A DNA stretch of 64,000 bases, from NCBI GenBank assembly GCA_034521575.1, contig JAXHMJ010000003.1:620001-684000 (forward strand), given 5' to 3'. Below are positions 50,679-59,859 of this stretch, one piece after another; the first letter of the stretch is position 1, and each line of letters starts with the position of its first letter. Under the pieces are notes generated by a model, which worked only from the letters and a program-made list of their open reading frames with translations, did no database searches and was not told where the DNA came from. The position numbers and the translations under genes are program-made. The DNA comes from a candidate division KSB1 bacterium (GTDB taxonomy: Bacteria; Zhuqueibacterota; Zhuqueibacteria; Residuimicrobiales; Krinioviventaceae).

Positions 50679-51464
50679 ATGAAAAGTTTGGGATTTATCG
50701 GCGGCGGCCGTATCACAAGTGTTTTCTTGCAGGCGATGAAAAACAGAGATGTTAACGTTGATCATATTGTGGTCAGCGATCCGGACACTATAGCGTTAAA
50801 AAAATTGACCCATGCTTATTCTGTTTTGAATGTAACGACTGGCTCGAACACGGAAGCAGCAGGACAGGATATCGTGTTTTTGGCCGTGCATCCGCCCGTG
50901 TTGAAAAATGTACTGCCGGACATTGCAGAATCCGTTTCCCGGGCAAAAGCGGTTGTATCGCTGGCGCCGGTGTTCACGGCAGAAAAGATAAGCGGGTTGT
51001 TGAACGGTTATAACAAGCTGGTGCGTATGATTCCGTCAGCAGCAAGTTATATCAACGCCGGGTTTAATCCGATGTGGTTTTCAAACTCTGTTGACGGGAC
51101 GGTTAAAAAGCAGCTTTTGCACCTGTTCGATGTTTTGGGAGAGTGTCCGCAGGTTGAAGAAGAAAAACTTGAGGCGTATGCTATTGTCACGGCGATGGGC
51201 CCGACGTATTTGTGGCCGCAGTTGAATGAGCTTCACAAACTCGCCCTGGAATTCGGTATGACTGAAAAGGAAACGGTCGATGGTATCAAAGCGATGCTGG
51301 AAAATACCCTGCAGCTGATGTACGATGCCGGGCTGTCGTATGATGAGGTCGTTGACCTGATTCCGGTCAAGCCGCTGGGAGAATCTGAGGCGGATTTTCG
51401 AAATATCTATCGAACCCAATTATCCGGATTATATAAAAAATTAAAAGGAAACACAAATGGATAA
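50679..51464 (+). CDS. ProC-like NADP-dependent dehydrogenase
   Basis: 261 residues. SLGFIGGGRITSVFLQAM is the Rossmann loop, VFLAVHPPVLKNVLPDI and VRMIPSAASYINAG follow the pyrroline-5-carboxylate reductase pattern, and AMGPTYLWPQLNELHKLAL replaces the usual G-S-G-P-A-Y segment. True proline synthesis is doubtful because the gene lies between a thioredoxin and arsC (eight-base overlap) and a remnant occurs at 27951 in the other arsenic-type operon. The substrate is unknown. Confidence 0.82.
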   Translation: MKSLGFIGGGRITSVFLQAMKNRDVNVDHIVVSDPDTIALKKLTHAYSVLNVTTGSNTEAAGQDIVFLAVHPPVLKNVLPDIAESVSRAKAVVSLAPVFTAEKISGLLNGYNKLVRMIPSAASYINAGFNPMWFSNSVDGTVKKQLLHLFDVLGECPQVEEEKLEAYAIVTAMGPTYLWPQLNELHKLALEFGMTEKETVDGIKAMLENTLQLMYDAGLSYDEVVDLIPVKPLGESEADFRNIYRTQLSGLYKKLKGNTNG

Positions 51465-51894
51465 GTTAAAACTACTTTTCCTGTGCACCGGCAATTCCTG
51501 CCGCAGTCAAATGGCCGAAGGCTGGACGCGCGCTTTAAAGTCCGATCAAATCGATGTCTGGTCCGCCGGGATTGAGACGCACGGTCTGAATCCGGATGCC
51601 GTGCGCGTGATGCGGGAAGCCGGCGTGGATATCTCCAGTCACGCGTCCACGCATGTGGATGATCTGATGCATATTTCGTTTGATGCCGTGGTGACCGTCT
51701 GCGATAACGCGCGTGAAAGCTGTCCCGTGTTTCCCGGAAACATCAAGCGTGTTCATAAAAGCTTTGACGATCCGCCGTTTCTGTCCAAGTCGGTGGATAG
51801 CGAGGAGAAAAAACTGGAGATTTATCGCCGGGTGCGCGACGAGATCCGCGCCTTTGTCGAGACCCTGCCGGACGCACTGGACAGAGATGCATAA
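51457..51894 (+). CDS. arsC: Arsenate reductase, thioredoxin-coupled type
   Basis: 145 residues of the low-molecular-weight phosphatase fold. LFLCTGNSCRSQMAEGW is the P-loop with the nucleophilic Cys and a second Cys, and VTVCDNARESCPVFPG supplies the two resolving Cys. HKSFDDPP is the conserved Asp loop. It reduces arsenate to arsenite, which Acr3 exports. Thioredoxin-fold proteins nearby could recycle it. Confidence 0.95.
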   Translation: MDKLKLLFLCTGNSCRSQMAEGWTRALKSDQIDVWSAGIETHGLNPDAVRVMREAGVDISSHASTHVDDLMHISFDAVVTVCDNARESCPVFPGNIKRVHKSFDDPPFLSKSVDSEEKKLEIYRRVRDEIRAFVETLPDALDRDA

Positions 51895-52015
51895 AAGAAA
51901 GACAAGAGGTGAGAATGAAAGAGAAACTGGCAAAAAAGATGTCGTTGTTTGAACGATCATGCCGGTTCGCATTAGTTTGAAAACAAAACACGAGTTCACC
52001 ATTCAGGAGGTTACC

Positions 52016-52321
52016 ATGAAACAAATGATGCTATTGCTGCTTTTGGGTTAGATGACTACAGGTTTTGCCGGGGATGACGCAACATCGCTCGATAAAATCA
52101 ATGTCTATTATTTCCACACCTCATACCGCTGCGCCAACTGCAAACATTTTGACAGTTGGACACAGGATGTGGTGGAAAACCGTTTGAAATCTCTTGGCGG
52201 AATGCAGCCCGGACACTCTGTGTCCAGTGCCCGTATTCCCGGACAGAATACATTCCCCAGTGCTTTGAGACGAGGGGTCGCGGCACAATTCAAAACAAAG
52301 CGTCATGATGCCTCGGTGTGA
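52016..52321 (+). pseudogene. ArsF-family-like exported protein, in-frame TAG and truncated
   Basis: AGGAGG precedes an ATG at 52016. The signal-like MKQMMLLLLLG is cut by TAG at 52049, after which the same frame continues to INVYYFHTSYRCANCKHFDS, the thioredoxin-like C-x-x-C start of the so-called ArsF family. After about 30 further residues the match is lost and the frame ends at 52319-52321 (ending RHDASV). It looks like a broken gene. Confidence 0.6.
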
Positions 52322-52445
52322 TTGAAGGATTGATGTTTTTATTTTCAGGATTTCTGCTTTGGCTTTTGATCCTGTCAATCCGGCTGATCCAGCAAAAGAA
52401 TGCTCCGCTTCATGCTAGACTCCGATGATATGTTAACAAACCAGG
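52322..52445. other. Gap without a recognisable gene
   Basis: 124 bases between the ArsF-like remnant and the convergent glycosyltransferase. I see no clear terminator and no gene. Confidence 0.5.
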
Positions 52446-53384
52446 CTACTCGTTTGAATGATGGATCACCTGATTAATCGTATATTGAGGTTCTCCGCTC
52501 TTGTGCAGGAAAAGACGTCCGACATATTCGCCGATGATGCCCAGAGAAACCAGTTGAATGCCGCCGATAAAGAGAACCGCCACAATAAGCGACGACCAGC
52601 CGGCCGGCGTCTGAATACCGATGAGATGCAGGATGATATAATAGAGGCCTAAAAGAAATCCAATTCCTGAAGATAAAAACCCCAAAAACGTTGCGATCCT
52701 CAGCGGAAAAATAGAAAAATTGGTGGCCAGTTTGAGCCATAAATTCAATGATTTCCCGAGTGTGTAGTTGCCTTTGCCCGAAAAGCGTTCATGATGTACG
52801 ATATCAATCTGCGTGATATTTCGGGTCACCCGGAATATCAGTCCGTCCACATAAGGATAGGGTCCGTCATATTTCAAAATTTCAGCCGCCACATCGCCTT
52901 TTAACGCTTTGAACGAGGATAGATAAATGTCTTTGGGTTTTTTCAGAATGATATTGGCGACCTTGTCATTGAACCAGCTGCCGAAATTTTTAAACCAGGA
53001 ATGCTTTTTCCGCGTATATCGCCCGTAACAGACATCGTATCCTTTTTCGAGTTTATGAATCAAATCCGGAATGTGCACCGGATCATGCTGCAGATCGTCA
53101 TCCATAATCACAATCGATTCCCCGGATGCGTACTGCAGTCCGGCCATCACCGCATTGTGCTGGCCGAAATTTCTGCGCAAGTTCACACCCATGATAGAGG
53201 GATTTTCCTGACATAAACCGAGAATGGTTTCCCAGCTTTTATCCGGACTGCAATCATTGACGAGTATAATTTCATAACGCCGTTTCAGGGGATTTAATAC
53301 ATCCTTCAATCGCTGCGCCAGAGTTTTTAGGCAGTCCATGCTTGCATAGACAGGGATCACGATCGAAATTTGTAACTCTGACAT
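52446..53384 (-). CDS. Family 2 glycosyltransferase, membrane-anchored
   Basis: 312 residues from the ATG at 53384 (GGAG at the right distance). ISIVIPVYASMDCLKTL and IILVNDCSPDKSW are the GT2 opening, with VIMDDDLQHDP as the DXD-type metal site. Two C-terminal transmembrane helices (FLGFLSSGIGFLLGLYYIIL and the next) resemble ArnC/DPM1-type enzymes that put sugars on polyprenyl phosphate. It is divergent from the epimerase gene, which may supply its sugar nucleotide. Confidence 0.9.
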   Translation of the reverse strand: MSELQISIVIPVYASMDCLKTLAQRLKDVLNPLKRRYEIILVNDCSPDKSWETILGLCQENPSIMGVNLRRNFGQHNAVMAGLQYASGESIVIMDDDLQHDPVHIPDLIHKLEKGYDVCYGRYTRKKHSWFKNFGSWFNDKVANIILKKPKDIYLSSFKALKGDVAAEILKYDGPYPYVDGLIFRVTRNITQIDIVHHERFSGKGNYTLGKSLNLWLKLATNFSIFPLRIATFLGFLSSGIGFLLGLYYIILHLIGIQTPAGWSSLIVAVLFIGGIQLVSLGIIGEYVGRLFLHKSGEPQYTINQVIHHSNE

Positions 53385-53531
53385 CATGTTCTCCGTGAGT
53401 TTCAGTCTTGATACCAATATAAATCCGGATTAAATATAATAATGATTTTCTGTTTTTCCTATTTTTTCATGAGGACAAGTCAGATTTTATCACTCCGGGT
53501 CTGACAGACCCCCCGTGCCTGATGATATCAA

Positions 53532-53560
53532 TTGACAATGGGGTTTTATTTCATTAAATT
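53532..53560 (+). promoter_or_regulatory. Promoter of the epimerase gene
   Basis: TTGACA (53532-53537) and TAAATT (53555-53560) with a 17-base spacer, 49 bases before the ATG. Confidence 0.65.
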
Positions 53561-53609
53561 GCCTGGTCTTTGTAAAACAAGTGAAAATAAACAATTCAGG
53601 CGATAAACC

Positions 53610-54554
53610 ATGAAAAAAATACTGGTCACCGGCGGCAGTGGATTTATCGGGGCCAATTTGATATCCCGATTGTCGCAGATGGAGCAATATGAAATCACTC
53701 TGTATGATATTGCTCCGCCCCGCTTTATGGAATTACCGCAAAGAGTCCGGTTTATTCAGGGCGATTTGCGGGATAGTAATCTTTTGCGAAAAATTATTAT
53801 TGATCATTCCATAGAGTTGATTTATCACCTGGCTTGGGGAACGATTCACGAAACAGCAACCCGTGATCCGCTTGAAGATGTCAATGTCAATGTGCATTCA
53901 TCCCTGACCCTGTTTGACGCCTGCGTGCACTCCAAGGTCGAGCGCATCATTTATGCCTCTTCCGGCGGCACCGTGTACGGCGTGCCGCAGCAGCTGCCGA
54001 TCATCGAATCGCATGCCACCAATCCGATTAACGCCTATGGTATTTCCAAGCTCACGGTGGAAAAATATCTGCAGATGTATGCGTATCTTTACTCCATTGA
54101 ATATACGATTTTCCGACCCTCGGTGCCCTTTGGTCCGTTTCAAAATCCGAATCGCCGCCAGGGAGCGGTTACCGTGTTTACCTACAATGCGTTGACCGGC
54201 AAACCGATTCACATCTGGGGAGACGGAAACATTGTACGCGATTATTTCTATATTGATGATTTGATCGAGGCCTTGACGGCAGCCCTTTTTTCCGATTCAT
54301 GCAGAAACAGAATCTTGAATTTGTCCGGTCCGCACGCAGTCAGCCTGAATGAGCTGATAGAAACCATCGCAAAGACATTGAACCGGACCCCGACGGTGCA
54401 TTATGAAAAAGGACGCAAGATTGATGTCGAGACTTTGACTTTGGATTCATCGGCCGCGAAACACCATTTGAACTGGACAGCTAACGTGGACCTTGAAGAG
54501 GGCGTCCGGCGGACGGCAGACTGGATGAAAAATGATTTCATCCCTTTTGATTAA
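53610..54554 (+). CDS. NAD-dependent nucleotide-sugar epimerase/dehydratase
   Basis: 314 residues of the extended SDR family. ILVTGGSGFIGANLISRL is the NAD loop. YASSGGTVYG and the catalytic Tyr-x-x-x-Lys of NAYGISKLTVEKYL follow, then RPSVPFGP and DYFYIDDLIEALT. These fit UDP-glucose 4-epimerase-like enzymes. The exact sugar is unknown. Confidence 0.9.
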   Translation: MKKILVTGGSGFIGANLISRLSQMEQYEITLYDIAPPRFMELPQRVRFIQGDLRDSNLLRKIIIDHSIELIYHLAWGTIHETATRDPLEDVNVNVHSSLTLFDACVHSKVERIIYASSGGTVYGVPQQLPIIESHATNPINAYGISKLTVEKYLQMYAYLYSIEYTIFRPSVPFGPFQNPNRRQGAVTVFTYNALTGKPIHIWGDGNIVRDYFYIDDLIEALTAALFSDSCRNRILNLSGPHAVSLNELIETIAKTLNRTPTVHYEKGRKIDVETLTLDSSAAKHHLNWTANVDLEEGVRRTADWMKNDFIPFD

Positions 54555-55180
54555 TTTGCAGCATAAAGGATGATTGATTTTTCAATGATCTTGCGTTTTC
54601 GATTTTTTGGCTCTATAACAAATCGAGTGGGTAATAAATTTTTAAACGAGGAAGCAGTGCAAAATGCAAAAAATCATCTAGTGTTGCTTGATCTTTATTG
54701 TTGAGCAATTTTAATAATCATCTATTAGAACAGAGCGATACATGATAAACACAGCAAAGAAAACCACTTTACCTCAAAATCCTCTGCGGCACTCCGCGTC
54801 CTCCGCGGGCTCTGCATTGGATTGATGTAAGATAGCAGCTGAAAAAATGAAACGCCGAGTTCGCCGAGAACGCAGAGAAAAACAAGAGTAAACCAATTTA
54901 TTTTCGAATAGTTGGGAATATTTATTGGCCTAAATTTTATTTAATTCCATTTAATTATTGAGCACTTGTGTTTTTTTCCCTCTGCGACCTTTCGCGCCTC
55001 TGCGTGCAATGTTTCGATAATCAATTCACGAAAAGATAATTAAAAATTAAATAGACAGTTTTCTCTTTGACTTTTTTGCATCTCTAAGCTTCTGCGTTTA
55101 ACATTTACCCACTCAAAACGTTATAGAGCCGATTTTTTCACTCCCGGATGAAAACAATACCATTCAATTTATTAAAAAGA
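54555..55180. repeat. Long intergenic region with dispersed CAGAG/CTCTGCG repeats
   Basis: Between convergent genes. CCTCTGCGGCACTCCGCGTC at about 54781, GCCGAGTTCGCCGAGAACGC running into AGAG at about 54853, and CCTCTGCGACCTTTCGCGCC followed by TCTGCGTGC at about 54981 form opposing arms around AT-rich sequence. No gene recognised. Confidence 0.5.
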
Positions 55181-57413
55181 TCATTTTTCGGTGATCCGGA
55201 ACGAACCCTTTAATCCGGATGCCGCATCTTTGGCGACCCAGATGCTAAATGTACCGGGCTCTATAATGGGGGTGTTGTCCATAGCGTAAAAACTGCACTG
55301 TTCAGCGTTCAATTCAAAACTCACAGTCTGTGATTCACCGGGATTCAAAGTGACGCGCTGAAAGCCTTTCAGTTCACGCACCGGCCGGGTAATGCTGCCG
55401 TACCGGTCCTGGATATACAATTGTACGATCTCTGTGCCGGGCATGGAACCGGTATTGGTAATTTCGGCCGATATGATAATCTGTTCCGTTTTGGACATAC
55501 TTGGCGATGAAAGAACAAGATTATCATACCGAAAGCTTGTATAACTCAACCCGTATCCGAATGGATAGGCCGGCGTAAAATCCACATCCAGATAGTCGCT
55601 TCTAAAATTGCGTGGATCCTGAGGCGTTCCTGTGGGAATGCCCAATTCTGATTCGAGCGGCGGTCGTCCCGTGCTGCGGTGATTGTAATAGATGGGGATC
55701 TGCCCCACGGTTCGTGGAAAAGTGGTGGTCAGCTTACCGGAGGGTGAGACATCGCCGAACAGCACATCGGCGAGCGCCGGACCGCCCAGGGTTCCGGGAT
55801 GCCAGGCGTACAGCACGGCGTCGGATTTTTCGGCAATAGCGGCGAACGTAAGCGGACGCCCCGCCATAATTACCGTGATGACCGGTTTGCCGGTTTTTGC
55901 CACGGCCGCAAACAGCTCAGCCTGTGCGCCCGGCAGGTCCAGAAAGGCGCGGCTCTTGGCTTCTCCTGAAAGAATTTGCTCTTCGCCCAGGATCATGACC
56001 ACCGCATCACTCTGTTCGGCGGCCGTCACCGCCACATCAAATTCGGCGTGCGAGGTATCGCGGCTGCTGCTCAGACCGGGTGCATAATGAAAACGATCAT
56101 TCTCCAATCGTTCCTGAAACGCCTGTCGCGGGGTGACGACCCGGTCGACGCGTCCGTCCATAGCCCAGGTGCCCATCTGATCGCGGGGCGCATCCGCCAG
56201 GGGCCCAATCATAGCAATGGAAAGAGAATCGGAGAGCGGCAAAGTGTGGTCCCGGTTTTTCAATAGCACAAAACTTTGCTGCGCGAGTTTGCGGGTCAGC
56301 TGCAGATGCGGTTCGCTCAGAATGACATCCTGCCGGTCATTTTGCGTAAACGCACGGTCAAACAAACCCTTGCGCAGTTTGATACGCAATATATTGGCGA
56401 CGCGTTCATCGACAAGCTCCTCGGAAACCACACCTTGTTCCACCAAACCTTTGAGTTCAGTCCAATAAGCATCACTGACCATTTCCATATCCACACCGGC
56501 CGTCACGGATTTATAGGCAACGCTCTGCATATCTTTGCAGAATCCGTGATCAATCATTTCCTCCATGGATTCCCAGTCGCTGACGACAAAGCCGTCAAAC
56601 TCCCATTCGTCGCGCAGGATTTGGGTCAGCGTGAAATGATTGCCGCTGGCGGGAATGCCGTTGAGATCGTTGAACGCGCTCATCAGAGTGGCTATGCCTT
56701 CGTCAACAGCAGCATGAAAGGACGGCAGATAAATATTGCGCGTACTGCCGCTCCGGGATAAGCGTGGTATTGTAATCGCGTCCGCCGATGGCGGCGCCGT
56801 AACCGACGTAATGTTTGGCGCAGGCGGCCAGGGCATCCGCAGCGCTCAGATTATCGGATTGAAAACCGCGCACCATGGCGCGCGCCAGTACGCTGGTCAG
56901 ATACGGATCTTCACCGCAGGTTTCAGCAATACGTCCCCAGCGCGGGTCCCGGGTGATATCGATCATGGGCGCAAACGTCCAGTGCACTCCGTTGGCCGAG
57001 GCTTCCGCAGCTGCCATGCGCGCGCCCAGTTCTATGAGATCCGGGTTCCAGGAACAGGACTGTCCCAGGGGAATGGGGAGTACGGTTTGATAACCGTGAA
57101 TCACGTCGCGGCCGAAAATGAGCGGTATACCGGACGGCGATTCCTGCACCGCAATTTTTTGCAATTCCTGCTTGGTCTCCAAATTTCCGGCGTTCAGCAC
57201 GGAACCCAGACGGCCGGCAGCCACTGCGTCCCGGATCGGATCGGGTATATCAGTAGCGTGCATGCTGATCTGACTCATTTGTCCGATTTTTTCTTCAAGG
57301 CTCATACCGTCCAAAAGAGTCTGAATACGTTTTTCAATGCCGGCGTTAGTATCGGATTTAGCGAATAGAATTGAAATACAACAACAATATATGATGATGA
57401 ACCACTTTTGCAT
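55181..57413 (-). CDS. GH3 beta-glucosidase (BglX-like), one frameshift
   Basis: A secreted enzyme that releases terminal beta-glucose or related sugars. The signal peptide (IIIYCCCISILFA) leads into the GH3 barrel: LLDGMSLEEKIGQM, PLIFGRDVIHGYQT, DPRWGRIAETCGEDP, and the nucleophile Asp in FDGFVVSDWESMEE. The C-terminal domain (VVMILGEEQILSGEAKSR) and an Fn3-like tail complete about 744 residues. One extra base at about 56741 splits it; removing it gives IPERQYRNIYLPSFHAAV. It lies 23 bases behind uxaC. Confidence 0.9.
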
Positions 57414-57436
57414 AGGATACTCCGGGTCGGTTGCGC

Positions 57437-58857
57437 TTACAGTTTATAGTTTTCTTTGGCAAGATTATAAGCCAAATCCTGGATCAGTTGACGCGCATCC
57501 TGCATATCCATGACGTGTTCCGCCACCAGTTCCGCCAGATAGCGCGCGTCGATGCGGCGGGCCACATCATGGCGTGCGGGAATGGACGGAAAGGCGCGGG
57601 TGTCGTCGATAAAGCCGACCCCGTTGTAAAAGCCCGCGGTTTCTGTCATCAAACGCCGATAACGAATCATGCCTTCGCGGCTGTCATGGAACCACCAGGC
57701 CGGACCCAGGCGCAAAATGGGATAATGGCCTGCCAGCGGCGCCAGTTCACGCGAATACGGGGTTTCATCAATGGTGAACAGGATCACCCGCAGTGAAGGA
57801 TGATTGCCGAATTTGTCCAATAGGGGCTTTAAATTATGCACAAAATCCGTAGCCATGGGAATATCCGCGCCCTTGTCCGCTCCGAATTGTTCAAAAATTT
57901 GCGGATTGTGATTGCGGAATACCCCGGCGTGGATCTGCATGACCAGACCATCCTCCACACTCATACGCGCCATTTGCATCAGCATGTGTCCGGTAAACTG
58001 CTGCGCGTCGTCCGGTGTGGCCTTGCCCTGCAGCGCCTTGCTGTACAGCGTTTCCGCTTCGTTGTCACTCAATTCTACGGTATACGGGGTGGTGACGCCG
58101 TGATCGGTGCTGGTGGCGCCCATGGACTTGAAAAACTCGCGGCGCTGTTCCAGGGCCTGAATAAAGCCTTTGTAAGACGAACAGTCGATACCGCTCACCG
58201 TTTTTAGCTGTTTGATATTGTCCTGCCAGTTCTTGTAACCGAAATCCGTGACATTGTCCGGACGAAACGCCGGCACCACTCTGCCGTTCCAGTTGCTTTC
58301 CCGGATTTTTTGATGTGCTTTTAAAGTATCGATGGGTGAATCCGTTGTGCTCAGCACTTCAATATTAAAGCGCTCAAACATGGCGCGCGGCAGGTTTTCC
58401 GGTTTTGCCAGCTCGTCCTTGATGTGATCGTAAATGGCCATGGCGTTTTCCGAATTCAGCGGTTCCTGGACGTTCAGCACATCAATCAGTTCGGATTTCA
58501 GCCAGAACCCGGTGGGCGTGCCCCGGAACAGGTAAAATGATCGGCAAAGGTTTGCCATATTTTTCGGTGATCGGTTTCAGTCGCACCGCCGTCAATGCGG
58601 GGTATGCCCAGCGATTGCATGGAAATGCCCTGGGAATACAGCATACGAAATAAATAATGGTCGGGTATGATCAGCAGCTCTGTGGGATCCGGAAACGGAA
58701 TGTTTTCAGCAAACAGTTGCGGGTTAACGTGTCCGTGCGGACAAAGCAGCGGTAATTCTTTTGCCATATCATACAGTTCCCGGGCAATATTGCGCTCCTG
58801 CGCATTGGATTTAAACAGCCGGTCTTGATGTAAATTCCATTCATTTGATCCTGACAT
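57437..58857 (-). CDS. uxaC: Glucuronate isomerase UxaC, one frameshift
   Basis: Isomerises glucuronate and galacturonate to their keto forms. The N-terminal part has CPHGHVNPQLFAENIPFPDP (metal-binding His pair) and YLFRMLYSQG. A T missing from TTTT at about 58530 breaks the frame; restoring it gives ADHFYLFRGTPTGFWL. The rest (IDTLKAHQKIRESNWNGRVV, TDHGVTTPYT, MQIHAGVFRNHN) is full and clear. The start at 58857 has GGAG at the right distance. Together with GH3 it suggests use of uronate-containing plant or algal polymers. Confidence 0.92.
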
Positions 58858-58973
58858 ATTAAACTCCATGTTTTGAATAATTCTGCTTTAATTTTGATGT
58901 TGACAAGATGCGGATATCACGGTTTTGAAACATGTTGCGGTTGGGAAAAAGCTGCGGATACCATTCTGTACAA

Positions 58974-59594
58974 TCAGGTGATATGCTCCCGCAATAGCCC
59001 CACAACCCGGCCCTGTATACTCCATTCGCCGGTGGGGTGAATATCTGAAAACGCTGGATTCTCCGCCTTTAAATATAAATTTCCATTTGATTTTTCCAGC
59101 CGCTTTACGGTGGTTTCATTTCCCAGCAGAGCCACAATGATATCCCCGGTGCCGGCCTGGGTTTGTGAACGAACAATGACCAGATCGTTTTCCAGGATGC
59201 CTGCGTTTTTCATGCTTTCGCCCTGCACCTTGAGTAAAAAATGCTTATCCAGAGTGCGAATGAAATGTCGGGGAATGGTGATATGGCGTTCAATGTTTTC
59301 TTCGGACAACATGGGAGATCCGGCGGTTACAGACCCCACCAGGGGCAGACTTACCTGGGTTTTATCTGATTCCTGCCCGCCGGAATCCAGTATCCGGATG
59401 CTCCGGGCTTTGTTTTTTTCCCAATGCAGATAACCTTTTTTCGTCAGAGCCTGTACATGCTTGACCGCCGTGTTTCGCGATGATGCGCCCAACAGATCTG
59501 TGATTTCCTTCAGAGTCGGCGGAAATCTGTATTCGCGGATAAATTGAATGATAATATCCAGTACCTGTTTTTGTCGGGCCGTCAAAGGTTTCAT
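58974..59594 (-). CDS. lexA: LexA-type SOS repressor
   Basis: 206 residues. The N-terminal winged helix (LTARQKQVLDIIIQFI, PPTLKEITDLLG) is followed by the self-cleaving peptidase domain with cleavage site Ala91-Gly92 (SVTAGSPM), Ser127 (QGESMKN) and Lys164 (TTVKRL). It would control the DNA-damage response. It lies behind a zinc-finger gene and a Usp gene on the same strand. Confidence 0.95.
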   Translation of the reverse strand: MKPLTARQKQVLDIIIQFIREYRFPPTLKEITDLLGASSRNTAVKHVQALTKKGYLHWEKNKARSIRILDSGGQESDKTQVSLPLVGSVTAGSPMLSEENIERHITIPRHFIRTLDKHFLLKVQGESMKNAGILENDLVIVRSQTQAGTGDIIVALLGNETTVKRLEKSNGNLYLKAENPAFSDIHPTGEWSIQGRVVGLLREHIT

Positions 59595-59613
59595 CGCATG
59601 CTCCGGTCAAATC

Positions 59614-59850
59614 TTATGATTCCGATTTGTTCAGGTTCAGTACGGTTAACAGTCGTTTGTGAATGTCATCCGGCACCCTGGATTTTTCCAGACATTGAAA
59701 CAAATGCACGGTATCCTTGACGCTTTCAAACTCTTTGCAGCAGGTCTCACATTCCTGCAAATGCTTTTTCACTTCCTGGCAGAGTTCTGAATCAATATCC
59801 TCCGCCACTTCATCGCACAACTTGTTCAGTATGTCTTCACAACAGTTCAT
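59614..59850 (-). CDS. Small zf-HC2-type zinc-finger protein
   Basis: 78 residues. KKHLQECETCCKEF holds the H-x3-C-x2-C core of anti-sigma-factor zinc fingers, with further Cys at the N-terminus (NCCEDILNKLCDE). There is no transmembrane segment, so a cytoplasmic redox- or metal-sensing role is likely. No sigma-factor gene lies next to it. It is nine bases from the Usp gene and 19 from lexA. Confidence 0.82.
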   Translation of the reverse strand: MNCCEDILNKLCDEVAEDIDSELCQEVKKHLQECETCCKEFESVKDTVHLFQCLEKSRVPDDIHKRLLTVLNLNKSES

Positions 59851-59859
59851 GATATTCCT

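Noticed and set aside
54555-55180. CRISPR array
   Set aside because: The repeated words are short, imperfect and unevenly spaced, and no cas gene is present.
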